A DNA stretch of 64,000 nt from Streptomyces sp. NRRL WC-3742 (GTDB taxonomy: Bacteria; Actinomycetota; Actinomycetes; Streptomycetales; Streptomycetaceae): contig NZ_JOCF01000027.1 of assembly GCF_000720635.1 (NCBI RefSeq), positions 1 to 64,000 of the forward strand, given 5' to 3'. Below, one piece after another: positions 51,348 to 60,293 of this stretch. Both the position numbers and the translations under genes were made by a program. Under the pieces are notes generated by a model. That model made no database searches, was not told the origin of the DNA, and saw nothing but the letters and a program-made list of their open reading frames with translations. Position 1 is the stretch's first letter. Each line of letters starts with the position of its first letter.

Positions 51348-52105
51348 AGGCTGCGCAGCGCCCCGCCGTCGACCGGGATCATCACGCCGGTCAGGTACGA
51401 GGCCGCGGGCGAGAGCACGAAGGCCGCGACCTTGCCGAACTCCTCCGGGGTGCCGTACCTGCGCAGCGGGATGGCGGCGCACGCCTGGTCGCGGGCGGCG
51501 GCCGGGTCGGGGGCGAGGCCGTCGAGTTCGCGGACGCGGTCGGTGTCGATGCGGGCGGGCAGGAGGCCGATGACGCGGATGCCGCGGGGGCCGAGTTCGT
51601 CGGCGAGGGCCTTGGCGGCCATGGCGAGGCCGGGGCGCAGGCCGTTGGAGACGCCGAGGCCGGGGACGGGCTGGCGGACGGAGCTGGAGAGTACGAAGCC
51701 GATCACGCCGCCTTCGGGGAGTTCGGCGGCGGCGGTGCGGGCGATGCGCAGGGCGCCGAGGAAGACGGACTCGAAGGCGTCGCGCCAGGCGGACTCGGGG
51801 GTGGCTTCGACGGTGCCGGCCTGGGGGCCGCCGACGCTGATCAGGACGCCGTCGAAGCGGCCGAAGCGTTCGCGGGCCTCGGTGACGAGGCGTTCGGCGG
51901 TGGCGGGGTCGGCGTTGTCGGTGACCAGGCCCTGGGCGCTGCCGAGGGTGGACAGTTCGGCGACGGCGGAGTCGACGCCGGCCTGGGTGCGGCCGGTGAT
52001 CAGCACGTGTGCGCCGTCGGCGGCGAGTTCGCGGGCGGTGGCGAGGCCGAGGCCCCGGGTGGCGCCGGTGACGACGTACGCCTTGTTCCTGAGTCCGAGA
52101 TCCAT
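51344..52105 (-). CDS. SDR-family oxidoreductase with altered catalytic motif
   Basis: 253-aa Rossmann-fold short-chain dehydrogenase. TGATRGLGLATARELA (cofactor loop), ISVGG, and the C-terminal YLTGVMIPVDGGALRSL are typical. The usual YxxxK is absent: after LSSSVRQP the helix reads VSNGLRPGLAMAAKAL, so Tyr is replaced while a Lys remains. Members with SN..R in this place form a known divergent group. ATG 52105 is chosen by the MDLGL start common in the group; ATG 52114 is possible. The substrate is unknown. Confidence 0.85.
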   Translation of the reverse strand: MDLGLRNKAYVVTGATRGLGLATARELAADGAHVLITGRTQAGVDSAVAELSTLGSAQGLVTDNADPATAERLVTEARERFGRFDGVLISVGGPQAGTVEATPESAWRDAFESVFLGALRIARTAAAELPEGGVIGFVLSSSVRQPVPGLGVSNGLRPGLAMAAKALADELGPRGIRVIGLLPARIDTDRVRELDGLAPDPAAARDQACAAIPLRRYGTPEEFGKVAAFVLSPAASYLTGVMIPVDGGALRSL

Positions 52106-52188
52106 GGGGACCATCTTGCCGCCCGGGGCTGGCGTTGACGTCCGGGGGAACGTTTACGGTCGTCACTCGGGAGCACGGAAGGGCGGCC

Positions 52189-52623
52189 ATGAGGATCGGG
52201 GAACTGGCGGAGCTGGCGGGGACGACCACGCGCACGCTGCGGTACTACGAGCAGCTGGGGCTGCTGCCGGCCCGTCGGGCGGGCAACGGGTACCGGGCGT
52301 ACGACGAGGCGGACCTTCGGCTGCTGCGGGAGATTCGCGTGCTGCAGGACTTCGGCTTCGGGCTGGAGGAGACCCGCCCGTTCGTGGAGTGCCTGCGGGC
52401 GGGGCACCCGGAGGGGGATTCCTGCCCGGCCTCGCTGGAGGTGTACCGGCGCAAGCTCGCGGAGCTGGACGACTGCATCGCCCGGCTGGAGGACGTCCGG
52501 CGGCAGGTGGCCGGGCAGTTCGAGCGGGCGGTGCAGGCGCGGGACGAGCTGGCGGCCTCCGTGCAGCCGCCGTTGTGTGAACTGACCGAGGACTCGACCG
52601 AGGACTCGACCGAGGAGGAGTAG
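52189..52623 (+). CDS. MerR-family regulator
   Basis: 144-aa MerR protein. The winged HTH is clear (MRIGELAELAGTTTRTLRYYEQLGLL, GYRAYDEADLRLLREI), followed by a dimerisation helix (LEVYRRKLAELDDCIARLEDVR). Cysteines at CLRAGHPEGDSC and near the C-terminus could bind metal or sense redox state. The acidic end repeats TEDSTEDSTEEE. ATG 52189 follows GGAAGGGCGG. It lies 3 nt upstream of a thioredoxin gene, so it probably controls thiol-redox balance and its own operon. Confidence 0.88.
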   Translation: MRIGELAELAGTTTRTLRYYEQLGLLPARRAGNGYRAYDEADLRLLREIRVLQDFGFGLEETRPFVECLRAGHPEGDSCPASLEVYRRKLAELDDCIARLEDVRRQVAGQFERAVQARDELAASVQPPLCELTEDSTEDSTEEE

Positions 52624-52626
52624 ACG

Positions 52627-52956
52627 ATGGAGATCGCAGGGGTGCCGGCGGTGACGGACGCGACGTTCGCGTCGGAGGTGCTGGAGGCGGAGGGGCCGGT
52701 GCTGGTGGACTTCACCGCGGACTGGTGCCCGCCGTGCCGGATGATGGCGCCGGTGCTGGCGGACATCGCCCGGGAGGAGGCGCACCGGCTGCGCGTGGTG
52801 AGCCTGGACGTGGACGTGAACCCGGAGACGCAGGCGGCGTACGGCGTGCTGTCGATGCCGACGCTGATGGTGTTCAAGGGCGGGGAGCCCGTGCGCTCGG
52901 TGGTGGGGGCGCGGGCGAAGGCCCGGTTGCTGCGCGAGCTGGAGGAGGTCCTCTAG
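52627..52956 (+). CDS. Thioredoxin with CPPC active site
   Basis: 109-aa thioredoxin-fold protein. The active site is WCPPC (Cys34, Cys37) in place of the standard WCGPC; FTADWCPPC and the cis-Pro MPTLMVFK are otherwise typical. The change should alter redox potential toward a more oxidising or specialised role. Cytoplasmic, no signal peptide. ATG 52627 starts 3 nt after the MerR stop, so it is co-transcribed with that regulator. Confidence 0.93.
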   Translation: MEIAGVPAVTDATFASEVLEAEGPVLVDFTADWCPPCRMMAPVLADIAREEAHRLRVVSLDVDVNPETQAAYGVLSMPTLMVFKGGEPVRSVVGARAKARLLRELEEVL

Positions 52957-53008
52957 CGGCCGGTCAGGCGCCGATCGGAGTCCGGCCAGAGCCCGATCAG
53001 CCCGCCGG

Positions 53009-53812
53009 TCAGGCGTCGGCCGGGACGGCTTCGACGGACACCTCGGCCTCGGCGGCCTGCTTGGCCCGGTCCTTGGCCTCGCGGCGGGCGAGGATCAGCA
53101 CGCCGACCGGGATCATCGCGGTGAACAGCCACCACTGGATGGCGTAGGCCATGTGCGGCCCGATGTCGGAGTGGTTGGGCTCGGGGACGAGCTGGGGCTG
53201 GTCCGCGGGGGCCGGGGTGGTGCCGGCGAGTTCGAGGTAGCCGCCGAGGAGGGGGGTGCCGCTCTCCTTGGACTGCTCCTCGGTGTTGATCAGGTTGAAC
53301 TGGCGGTCGGGCAGGCCCGCGCGGTCCTTGATGCCGCTGGCGCCGTACGTCTCGTCGGCGCGCAGCCGGCCGGTGAGGGTGACCTCGCCGGCGGGGGCGG
53401 CGGGGACGGGCGGGTACTCGGTGGCGGTGGCGGCGGAGGCGACCCAGCCGCGGTTGACCAGGACGCTGCCCTTGCCGTCGGCCAGCTTGAGCGGGGTCAC
53501 CACGAAGTAGCCGATGCTGCCGCTGGAGTCGGTGCGCTTGCGGACGACGAACTCGTGTGCCGTGTCGTACTGCCCGGTGGCCGTCACCGTGCGCCAGGTG
53601 AGGTCCTTGGGGACGGTGGCGCCGGGGGCGGCGGAGAGGGTGTCGAAGGGGACGGGCGCGGCGGTGAGGGCCTTGCCGATCAGCTCGTTCCGGGCCACCC
53701 GTGCCTCGTGGCGGTGCAGCTGCCAGAATCCCAGCTTGATCGTCGCGGGGATCAGCAGCAGCGCGATCAGGACGGTGATCAGCCACTGTCGGGTCAGCAG
53801 GAATCGGTACAC
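53009..53812 (-). CDS. SURF1-family cytochrome oxidase assembly protein
   Basis: 267-aa membrane protein with helices near both ends (QWLITVLIALLLIPATIKLGFWQL at about 8-31, and AYAIQWWLFTAMIPVGVLIL near 222-241) and a large outer domain, the SURF1 topology. Motifs LGFWQLHRHE, VLVNRGWV and IQWW are conserved in the family. GTG 53812 lies 6 nt after TACCGT on the minus strand, a leaderless arrangement, and is preferred over the upstream ATG at 53851 that overlaps the next gene. Helps cytochrome c oxidase (heme aa3) assembly. Confidence 0.88.
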   Translation of the reverse strand: MYRFLLTRQWLITVLIALLLIPATIKLGFWQLHRHEARVARNELIGKALTAAPVPFDTLSAAPGATVPKDLTWRTVTATGQYDTAHEFVVRKRTDSSGSIGYFVVTPLKLADGKGSVLVNRGWVASAATATEYPPVPAAPAGEVTLTGRLRADETYGASGIKDRAGLPDRQFNLINTEEQSKESGTPLLGGYLELAGTTPAPADQPQLVPEPNHSDIGPHMAYAIQWWLFTAMIPVGVLILARREAKDRAKQAAEAEVSVEAVPADA

Positions 53813-53843
53813 ACCGGAACGGTACGCCGACCTCACACCCGGC

Positions 53844-54830
53844 TCACGCACCGGGGTGCGGGGCGACCTCGCGCAGGAGCTGGAGGAACGCGTCCTCGCC
53901 GACGATCGGGGTGCCGAGCTCGCGGGCCCTGCGGGCCTTGCCGCTCCAGCTGGTCGGCTCGTTGGTGACGAGCAGGCTGGTGAGGCGGCTCACGGAGGTC
54001 GCGATGTGCAGGCCCGCCTCGACGGCGCGGTCCTCGAGGAGCTCGCGGTCGGTGGCGGTGTCGCCGGTGAAGGCGATCCGCATGCCCTGGACGAGCGGCC
54101 TGCCGTCCTCCCAGCGCCCCGGGTTGGGGTACGGGCAGGGCGGGCGCTTCTTGGCCTGGCGGTACTGGGAGCCCGTCCAGCCGCTGCGGCCGGGGGTGGC
54201 GGGTTCGTCCTCGCCGAGGTCGGTGACCGCGACGCAGGTCTGCAGGGGCAGGGGGACGCCGCCGTCGCGGGCCAGGTGCAGGCTGGGGCGGAACGCCTCG
54301 GCGAGGACGCGGGCGTCGTCGAGGGCGTTGTGGGCGTGGCGCTGCTGGACGCCGAAGTGGGCGGCGAGCGAGGAGAGCTTGCCGTTGGGCAGCGGAAGGC
54401 GCAGGTCGCGGGAGAGGACCATGGTGCAGAGCCGCTGTTCGACGGGGGCGTGCAGGCCGGCCCGGGAGAACTCGCGGGAGATCATGTTCCAGTCGAAGAG
54501 CGCGTTGTGGGCGACCAGGACGCGGCCGCGCAGCCTGTCGGCGAACTCCTCGGCGATCTGCGGGAAGGTGGGTGCGCCGGAGAGCAGCTCCGAGGTGAGG
54601 CCGTGGATCCACACCGGGCCCGGGTCCCTCTCGGGGTTGACCAGGGTGTACCAGTGGTCGGTGACCTCGCCGTCGTGGTCCAGCTGGTAGACGCCCGCGG
54701 AGATGACGCGGTCCGAGCGGCCGAGGCCCGTGGTCTCGACGTCGACCACCGCGAAGGGTGCGGCGGAGCGCTGGGCGGGGACCGTGGCGGTCCGCTGCGC
54801 GCCGTACGTCTCGGGCTGGATCGGTTGCAT
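53844..54830 (-). CDS. DnaQ-like 3'-5' exonuclease with C-terminal BRCT domain
   Basis: 328-aa DEDDh exonuclease. Catalytic residues: Asp30 and Glu32 in VVDVETTGLG, Asp113 in AHNALFDW, and His167/Asp172 in HNALDDARV. The C-terminal 90 residues form a BRCT-like domain (RIAFTGDTATDRELLEDRAVEAG, SLLVTNEP, IVGEDAFLQLLRE). This architecture is common in actinomycetes and is likely used in DNA repair rather than as the PolIII epsilon subunit. The start has no strong ribosome site; MQPIQPETYG fits the family. Confidence 0.92.
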   Translation of the reverse strand: MQPIQPETYGAQRTATVPAQRSAAPFAVVDVETTGLGRSDRVISAGVYQLDHDGEVTDHWYTLVNPERDPGPVWIHGLTSELLSGAPTFPQIAEEFADRLRGRVLVAHNALFDWNMISREFSRAGLHAPVEQRLCTMVLSRDLRLPLPNGKLSSLAAHFGVQQRHAHNALDDARVLAEAFRPSLHLARDGGVPLPLQTCVAVTDLGEDEPATPGRSGWTGSQYRQAKKRPPCPYPNPGRWEDGRPLVQGMRIAFTGDTATDRELLEDRAVEAGLHIATSVSRLTSLLVTNEPTSWSGKARRARELGTPIVGEDAFLQLLREVAPHPGA

Positions 54831-54894
54831 GGTCCAACAGGATAAGGGGCCGGTCGAAATGATCGGGCGGACCGGCCGGAATAGAGTGGGCGGC

Positions 54895-54930
54895 GGGGGG
54901 ATTCGTACAAAAGCCGGGGGGCTTCGTACA
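54895..54930. repeat. Direct repeat upstream of the alcohol dehydrogenase gene
   Basis: GGGGGGATTCGTACA (54895-54909) and GGGGGGCTTCGTACA (54916-54930) recur with a 21-bp period, two helical turns, ending 22 nt before ATG 54953. The spacing fits tandem operator half-sites. Confidence 0.5.
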
Positions 54931-54952
54931 TCTGTTTCGTGAGGACGATTCC

Positions 54953-55996
54953 ATGCGCGCCACCGTGATCCACGGCCCGAACGACATCCGGATCGAAGAG
55001 GTCCCGGACCCGGTGATCCAGCAGCCGACCGACGTGGTCGTGCGTGTACTGAACGCCTGTATCTGCGGCAGCGACCTGTGGGCGTACCGCGGTGTGGCGC
55101 AGCGGGTCGCCGGGCAGCGGATCGGCCACGAGTTCCTCGGCGTGGTCGAGGAGGCGGGCGCCGAGGTGCGCGGTTTCGCCGCGGGCGACCTCGTGGTGGC
55201 GCCGTTCGTCTGGTCGGACGGCGTGTGTGAGTTCTGTCTCGAGGGGCTGCAGACCTCCTGCCCGCACGGCGGGTTCTGGGGTCAGGTCGGCTCGGACGGC
55301 GGTCAGGGCGAGGCCGTACGGGTGCCGTTCGCGGACGGCACGCTGGTGAAGCTGCCGAAGGAGGCGGCCGGGGACGAGAAGCTGCTGCCCGGACTGCTGG
55401 CGCTCTCGGACGTGATGGCCACCGGCCACCACGCGGCCGTCTCGGCGCGGGTGCGCGAGGGCGTCACGGTCGCGGTGGTCGGCGACGGCGCGGTGGGCCT
55501 GTGCGGGGTGCTGGCGGCGCACCGGCTGGGCGCGGGCCGGATCATCGCGCTGGGCCGGCACACGGCGCGCACGGACCTGGCCCGGCGCTTCGGGGCGACG
55601 GACGTGGTGGCCGAGCGCGGCGACGCGGCGATCGAGGCGGTGCGGGAGCTGACCGGCGGGCTGGGCGCGCACGCGGTGCTGGAGGCGGTGGGGACGGAGG
55701 AGTCGATGCGCACGGCCGTCTCGATCGCCCGCGACGGCGGCGCCGTCGGGTACGTCGGGGTGCCGCACGGCGGCAGCGCGGGCGTCGACATCGGTCAGAT
55801 GTTCGGCCGAAACGTTTCCCTCAACGGGGGCGTCGCCCCGGCCCGCGCGTACATCCCCGAGCTGCTGCCGGACGTGCTCTCGGGTGCGATCGAGCCGGGC
55901 CTGGTCTTCGACCGCACCGTGGACCTGGACGGCGTTCCGGACGGCTACCGGGCCATGGACGACCGCTCGGCACTGAAGGTCCGTATCGCGTTCTGA
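54953..55996 (+). CDS. Zinc-dependent alcohol dehydrogenase family protein
   Basis: 347-aa medium-chain dehydrogenase. The catalytic zinc ligands are in CICGSDLW and GHEFLG, the structural-zinc region has three Cys (CEFCLEGLQTSC), and the cofactor fold shows VAVVGDGAVGLCGVLAAHRLGAG. Downstream VGVPHGG is typical of the threonine/formaldehyde-dehydrogenase-like branch. GAGGACG precedes the ATG. Single-gene unit closed by a strong terminator. The substrate is not predictable. Confidence 0.92.
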   Translation: MRATVIHGPNDIRIEEVPDPVIQQPTDVVVRVLNACICGSDLWAYRGVAQRVAGQRIGHEFLGVVEEAGAEVRGFAAGDLVVAPFVWSDGVCEFCLEGLQTSCPHGGFWGQVGSDGGQGEAVRVPFADGTLVKLPKEAAGDEKLLPGLLALSDVMATGHHAAVSARVREGVTVAVVGDGAVGLCGVLAAHRLGAGRIIALGRHTARTDLARRFGATDVVAERGDAAIEAVRELTGGLGAHAVLEAVGTEESMRTAVSIARDGGAVGYVGVPHGGSAGVDIGQMFGRNVSLNGGVAPARAYIPELLPDVLSGAIEPGLVFDRTVDLDGVPDGYRAMDDRSALKVRIAF

Positions 55997-56020
55997 GGCG
56001 GCGTCGGCCGGTCCGACGTC

Positions 56021-56060
56021 GGAAGGGGTGGCACCGCCGGGCGGCGGTGCCACCCCTTCC
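56021..56060 (+). terminator. Terminator after the alcohol dehydrogenase gene
   Basis: Perfect 18-bp stem GGAAGGGGTGGCACCGCC with its complement (56021-56038 with 56043-56060), GGGC loop. Confidence 0.93.
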
Positions 56061-56161
56061 GCATGTGGAGACGGTGGTGGTTTTCGGCCATTCGGATGGT
56101 GCGCAGGGGTGAACGGCTGGCTGATCGCGGTCAACCCCTTCCGGGGTGGGCGCCACGCTCC

Positions 56162-56202
56162 TAGCATTGCGCGGCGCGCACGAGAACTGTGACGCCCCTC
56201 AC
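56162..56202 (+). promoter_or_regulatory. Promoter and Crp-like site of the DUF485/acetate symporter operon
   Basis: TAGCAT (56162-56167) is a possible -10. The 16-mer TGTGACGCCCCTCACG contains GTGA-N6-TCAC (56189-56202), a perfect match to the Crp half-site pair, 51 nt before the GTG start. It lies downstream of the candidate -10, so it would repress that promoter or activate a second one. Confidence 0.5.
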
Positions 56203-56253
56203 GTTCGATCGTTCCCCACGTGCGACGCTACGCCGAAGGAGTGAGGAGTAAGG

Positions 56254-56610
56254 GTGGATTCCCCGCCGATCACCACGTCCCCCACGGAAGTCCAACTCAT
56301 CGACGACAGCGAGGAGTTCAGGAGTCTGCGGCGCTCGTTCCGGAACTTCGCCTTCCCCGTCACCATCGCTTTCGTCCTCTGGTACCTGCTCTACGTGCTG
56401 CTCTCCTGCTACGCCCCCGGGCTGATGGGCACGAAGGTCGCCGGCCACGTCAACCTCGCGATGGTGTTCGGGCTCCTGCAGTTCGCGTCCACCTTCGCCA
56501 TCGCCGCCTGGTACGCCCGCTACGCGGACCGGCGGATCGACCCGCCCGCCGCCGCGATCCGCGAGGCGTACGGCGCGGTCGTCCACGCTCCCCGGGAGGC
56601 CGCCGAATGA
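56254..56610 (+). CDS. DUF485 membrane protein
   Basis: 118-aa protein with two transmembrane helices (about 36-54 and 65-90), the DUF485 layout, as found immediately upstream of actP-type acetate symporters. LRRSFRNFAFPVTIAFVLWYLLYVLLS and VNLAMVFGLLQFASTFAIAAWYARYA are typical. GTG 56254 has GAGGAG 6 nt upstream. Its stop overlaps the symporter start (ATGA). It may modulate or stabilise the transporter. Confidence 0.9.
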   Translation: MDSPPITTSPTEVQLIDDSEEFRSLRRSFRNFAFPVTIAFVLWYLLYVLLSCYAPGLMGTKVAGHVNLAMVFGLLQFASTFAIAAWYARYADRRIDPPAAAIREAYGAVVHAPREAAE

Positions 56611-58226
56611 CCTTGCTCGCCAGTTCCGCCACCGAGCACCGCGGCCTGACGATGTCCCTCTTCGGGCTGTTCGTGGCGGCCACCCTGGTCATCACCGTCT
56701 GGGCCGGGCGCCAGAACCGCAGCGCCGCCGACTTCTACGCCGGCGGCCGCGGCTTCACCGGCTTCCAGAACGGCCTGGCCATCTCCGGCGACTACATGTC
56801 CGCCGCGTCCTTCCTGGGCATCGCCGGCATCATCGCCCTCAACGGCTACGACGGGTTCCTCTACTCGATCGGCTTCCTGGTCGCCTGGCTGGTCGCCCTG
56901 CTGCTGATCGCCGAACCGCTGCGCAACTCCGGCCGGTTCACCATGGCCGACGTGCTCGCCTTCCGGATGCGCCAGCGGCCGGTGCGCACCGCGGCGGGCG
57001 TCTCCACCATCGTGGTGTCGATCTTCTACCTGCTCGCCCAGATGGTCGGCGCCGGGGCCCTGGTGGCCCTGCTGCTCGGCGTCACCGGGGACGGCGCCAA
57101 GCGCTGGACCATCCTCGCCGTCGGCGCCCTGATGATCATCTACGTGGTGATAGGGGGCATGAAGGGCACCACCTGGGTGCAGATCGTCAAGGCCGTGCTC
57201 CTGATCGCCGGCGCCGCCCTGATGACCGTCCTGGTGCTCGCCAAGTACCACTTCAACCCCTCCGAGCTGCTCGGCGCCGCCGCCGACGCCAGCGGAAAGG
57301 GCGCGCAGTTCCTCGAACCCGGGCTCAAGTACGGGGCGAACAACACCTCCAAACTGGACTTCATCAGCCTCGGGATCGCCCTGGTGCTCGGCACCGCGGG
57401 CCTGCCGCACATCCTCGTGCGCTTCTACACCGTGCCCACCGCCAAGACCGCCCGGAAGTCCGTGCTCTGGGCGATCGGCATCATCGGCGTCTTCTACCTG
57501 ATGACCCTGGCCCTCGGCTTCGGCGCGGCCGCGCTGGTCGGCAGGAAGGGCATGGCGGCCGTCGAGGGCAAGACCGTCTCCGGCAACACCGCGGCGCCGC
57601 TGCTCGCCGAGCAGCTCGGCGGCGGCACCGGGACCACCGGCGGGGCGGTGATGCTCGCCGTGATCTCGGCCGTCGCCTTCGCCACCATCCTGGCCGTGGT
57701 CGCCGGGCTCACCCTCGCCTCCTCCGCCTCCTTCGCCCACGACCTCTACGCCAACGTGATCCGGCGCGGCAAGGCCAGCGAGAAGGAGGAGGTGCGGTCC
57801 GCGAAGTGGGCGGCCGTGGCGATCGGCGCGGTCGCCATCGTGCTCAGCCTCTACGCGGGCAAGCTCAGTACCGCCGCCCTCGTCGCCCTGGCGTTCGCGG
57901 TGGCGGCCTCGGCGAACCTGCCGACCCTGCTCTACTCGCTGTTCTGGAAGCGCTTCAACACCGCGGGCGCGGTCAGCTCCGTCTACGCCGGGCTGATCTC
58001 CTCCGTGGTGCTGGTGATCTTCTCCCCGGTGCTCTCCGGGGGCAAGAACTCCCTGTTCCAGGGCGTGGACTTCCACTGGTTCCCGCTGGAGAACCCCGGG
58101 CTGGTCTCCATCCCGGTCGGGTTCCTGGCGGGCTGGATCGGCACCCTGCTGTCCGGCGAGCCCGCCGACGAGGCGAAGTACGCTGAACTGGAGGTCCGCT
58201 CACTGACCGGACTGGGCGCCCATTGA
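56607..58226 (+). CDS. actP: Acetate/solute:cation symporter, ActP-type
   Basis: 539-aa sodium:solute symporter family protein with about 13 helices. [32 protein letters not shown] at the start, [17 protein letters not shown], and [13 protein letters not shown] are SSS/acetate permease features. Imports acetate or other short carboxylates by cation symport. It is coupled to the DUF485 gene. A Crp-like site upstream would tie it to carbon signalling. Propionate or pyruvate use is possible. Confidence 0.92.
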   Translation: MTLLASSATEHRGLTMSLFGLFVAATLVITVWAGRQNRSAADFYAGGRGFTGFQNGLAISGDYMSAASFLGIAGIIALNGYDGFLYSIGFLVAWLVALLLIAEPLRNSGRFTMADVLAFRMRQRPVRTAAGVSTIVVSIFYLLAQMVGAGALVALLLGVTGDGAKRWTILAVGALMIIYVVIGGMKGTTWVQIVKAVLLIAGAALMTVLVLAKYHFNPSELLGAAADASGKGAQFLEPGLKYGANNTSKLDFISLGIALVLGTAGLPHILVRFYTVPTAKTARKSVLWAIGIIGVFYLMTLALGFGAAALVGRKGMAAVEGKTVSGNTAAPLLAEQLGGGTGTTGGAVMLAVISAVAFATILAVVAGLTLASSASFAHDLYANVIRRGKASEKEEVRSAKWAAVAIGAVAIVLSLYAGKLSTAALVALAFAVAASANLPTLLYSLFWKRFNTAGAVSSVYAGLISSVVLVIFSPVLSGGKNSLFQGVDFHWFPLENPGLVSIPVGFLAGWIGTLLSGEPADEAKYAELEVRSLTGLGAH

Positions 58227-58318
58227 TCGTCCCGCGTGACTATGCTGGCCCGGCCCCGCCCGTACGGCGCGGCCGGGCCGGTGCGTTCACCGGCCGCACA
58301 CTCGGGAAGGGGCGCCAC

Positions 58319-59308
58319 ATGCTGCTGGACAGCTTCGGACGACAGGCCGTCGACCTTCGGGTCTCCCTCACCGACAGGTGCAACCTGCGCTGCACCTACT
58401 GCATGCCGGAGGAGGGCCTCAGCTGGCTCGCCAAGCCCGAGCTGCTCACCGACGAGGAGATCGTCCGGCTGGTCGGGATCGCCGTGCGCGACCTGGGCGT
58501 GCGCGAGGTGCGCTTCACCGGCGGCGAGCCGATGCTGCGCCCCGGGCTGGTCGGCATCGTCGCGGCCTGCGCGGGGCTGGAGCCGAGACCGGAGCTGTCG
58601 CTGACCACCAACGGCATCGGCCTGGGCCGCACCGCCGCGGCGCTGCGCGAGGCCGGGCTGAACCGGGTCAACGTCTCCCTGGACACCCTCGACCCCGAGG
58701 TGTTCCACACCCTCACCCGCCGCCGTCGCCTCCAGGACGTGCTGGACGGGCTCGCCGCCGCCGAGGAGGCCGGGCTGACGCCGGTCAAGCTCAACGCGGT
58801 GCTGATGCGCGGCGTCAACGACCACGAGGCGCCCGACCTGCTGGCCTGGTGCCTGGAGCGCGGCTACGAGCTGCGCTTCATCGAGCAGATGCCGCTGGAC
58901 GCCCAGCACGGCTGGGACCGCTCGGCGATGATCACCGCCGAGGAGATCCTCGACCGGCTCGGCGCGCGGTTCTCGCTCACCCCGGAGCCCTCCGCCCGCC
59001 GGGGCGCGGCACCCGCCGAGCGCTGGATCGTGGACGGCGGCGCCGGGCGGGTGGGCGTGATCGCCTCCGTCACCCGGCCGTTCTGCCGCGCCTGCGACCG
59101 GACCAGGCTCACCGCGGACGGGCAGGTGCGCAACTGCCTGTTCGCCACCGAGGAGAGCGACCTGCGCGCCGCGCTGCGCTCGGGGGCCGACGACGCCGAA
59201 CTGGCGGCGCTGTGGCGGGCGGCGATGTGGGGCAAGAAGGCCGGGGCCGGGATCGACAACCCCGAGTTCCACCAGCCCGAGCGGCCGATGTCCGCGATCG
59301 GCGGCTAG
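58319..59308 (+). CDS. moaA: GTP 3',8-cyclase
   Basis: Radical SAM enzyme for the first step of molybdenum cofactor synthesis. The 329-aa protein has the N-terminal cluster motif C21-x3-C25-x2-C28 ([12 protein letters not shown]), GGEPMLRP, and the C-terminal second-cluster cysteines in [19 protein letters not shown]. It lacks the terminal GG-dipeptide environment only in part: the protein ends SAIGG, as required. ATG 58319 is preferred (GGAAGGGG upstream); TATGCT at 58241-58246 is a likely -10. Confidence 0.95.
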   Translation: MLLDSFGRQAVDLRVSLTDRCNLRCTYCMPEEGLSWLAKPELLTDEEIVRLVGIAVRDLGVREVRFTGGEPMLRPGLVGIVAACAGLEPRPELSLTTNGIGLGRTAAALREAGLNRVNVSLDTLDPEVFHTLTRRRRLQDVLDGLAAAEEAGLTPVKLNAVLMRGVNDHEAPDLLAWCLERGYELRFIEQMPLDAQHGWDRSAMITAEEILDRLGARFSLTPEPSARRGAAPAERWIVDGGAGRVGVIASVTRPFCRACDRTRLTADGQVRNCLFATEESDLRAALRSGADDAELAALWRAAMWGKKAGAGIDNPEFHQPERPMSAIGG

Positions 59309-59318
59309 GGCTCGGCGG

Positions 59319-59534
59319 CTAGGGCTCGGCCGTTTCGGGGGTCCAGTCGGCGAAGGCGACGACCTCCTTGAGGAAGCCGCGCACGCCCAGGAACTGCGAG
59401 AGGTGCTCGCGGTGCTCGTCGCAGGCGAGCCAGGTCTTGCGGCGGTCCGGGGTGTGCAGCTTGGGGTTGTTCCACACCAGCACCCACAGGGCGTCGGCCC
59501 GGCAGCCCTTGGCGGAGCAGATCGGGGTGTCCAT
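59319..59534 (-). CDS. Small conserved zinc-ribbon-like protein
   Basis: 71-aa protein with metal-ligand-like residues CSAKGCRADALWVLVW, LACDEHREHLSQFL. The pattern C-x4-C ... C-x2-H-x3-H suggests a zinc site. The ATG at 59534 has GAGGAC 6 nt upstream and is preferred over a GTG further up. It is conserved-looking in actinomycetes, sits alone on the minus strand after moaA, and I cannot assign a function. Confidence 0.75.
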   Translation of the reverse strand: MDTPICSAKGCRADALWVLVWNNPKLHTPDRRKTWLACDEHREHLSQFLGVRGFLKEVVAFADWTPETAEP

Positions 59535-59616
59535 CGGGCCGTCCTCGGAACTCGGCGGGTGGTTCTGCACCGCCAGTCTGTCACGCGGGTTCGGCCGCCC
59601 GGGAAGCGGGCATGGC

Positions 59617-59652
59617 GACGCCGGGCAGCCACGGGGGGAGCCGCCCGGCGTC
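59617..59652 (-). terminator. Hairpin downstream of the DUF3099 gene
   Basis: GACGCCGGGC (59617-59626) pairs with GCCCGGCGTC (59643-59652), 16-nt loop. It lies about 150 nt past the minus-strand stop at 59799. The interval 59653-59798 contains an AT-rich segment (59728-59775) and no gene. Confidence 0.5.
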
Positions 59653-59798
59653 GGTCCGTCGCTCCGACGGGGGATGCGGAGCGCGTACGCAGTATGTCAC
59701 GTCGAGGGGCTCGGTTGGGGAGGTCCTGCAAGATTAATCTGAGGTTCTTTTGAGCTTTCCGGTTGCCATTTCCGAATGGAAACGTACAGAACGGTCAG

Positions 59799-60176
59799 TC
59801 AGTTCACGTCCCGTGAAGATTCGGTGGTGTTCTTCTCCGCCCCGCCTGCACCGGCCGCCGCACCCGCACCACCGCTACCACCGGGGCCCAGCATCAGCGG
59901 GGTGCCGGCCGGGATGTCGAAGGTGCTCGGCAGGCCCGGGGCCCGCTCCCGGCCCGCGTTGGCGACCAGCACCGCGAAGTACGGCAGCAGCACCGCACCC
60001 GCCAGGGCCCCGAAGGCCAGCCAGCGCTGGACGTCCCACAGCACCACGGCCAGCAGTACGCACACGGTGCGCAGCAGCATCGAGACGACGTACCGGCGCT
60101 GTCGGCCCCTGACGTCCTCGCTGAGGCTGCTGCGCGCCCCGGTGATCCGGTAGACCTCGTCGCCGCTCTTGCCCAT
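59799..60176 (-). CDS. DUF3099 membrane protein
   Basis: 125-aa protein with the DUF3099 core: YRITGARSSLSEDVRGRQRRYV, then two helices (LLRTVCVLLAVVLWDVQRWLAFG and ALAGAVLLPYFAVLVAN), ending in a Gly/Ala-rich tail. Actinomycete-specific, unknown role at the membrane. ATG 60176 is set by the conserved MGKSGDEVYRITGA beginning; the ribosome site is weak. It follows kptA on the same strand with a 117-nt gap. Confidence 0.85.
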   Translation of the reverse strand: MGKSGDEVYRITGARSSLSEDVRGRQRRYVVSMLLRTVCVLLAVVLWDVQRWLAFGALAGAVLLPYFAVLVANAGRERAPGLPSTFDIPAGTPLMLGPGGSGGAGAAAGAGGAEKNTTESSRDVN

Positions 60177-60293
60177 GTGTCCAACCACCCTCGTCCACGC
60201 GCCCACGCGCCTCGCCGCACGACCTCCTCACGGTACGCCCGGGGGGTGGCCGCGACGAGGGCGGGTGCGCCGGATGGCGTCGTACGGTCGGTG

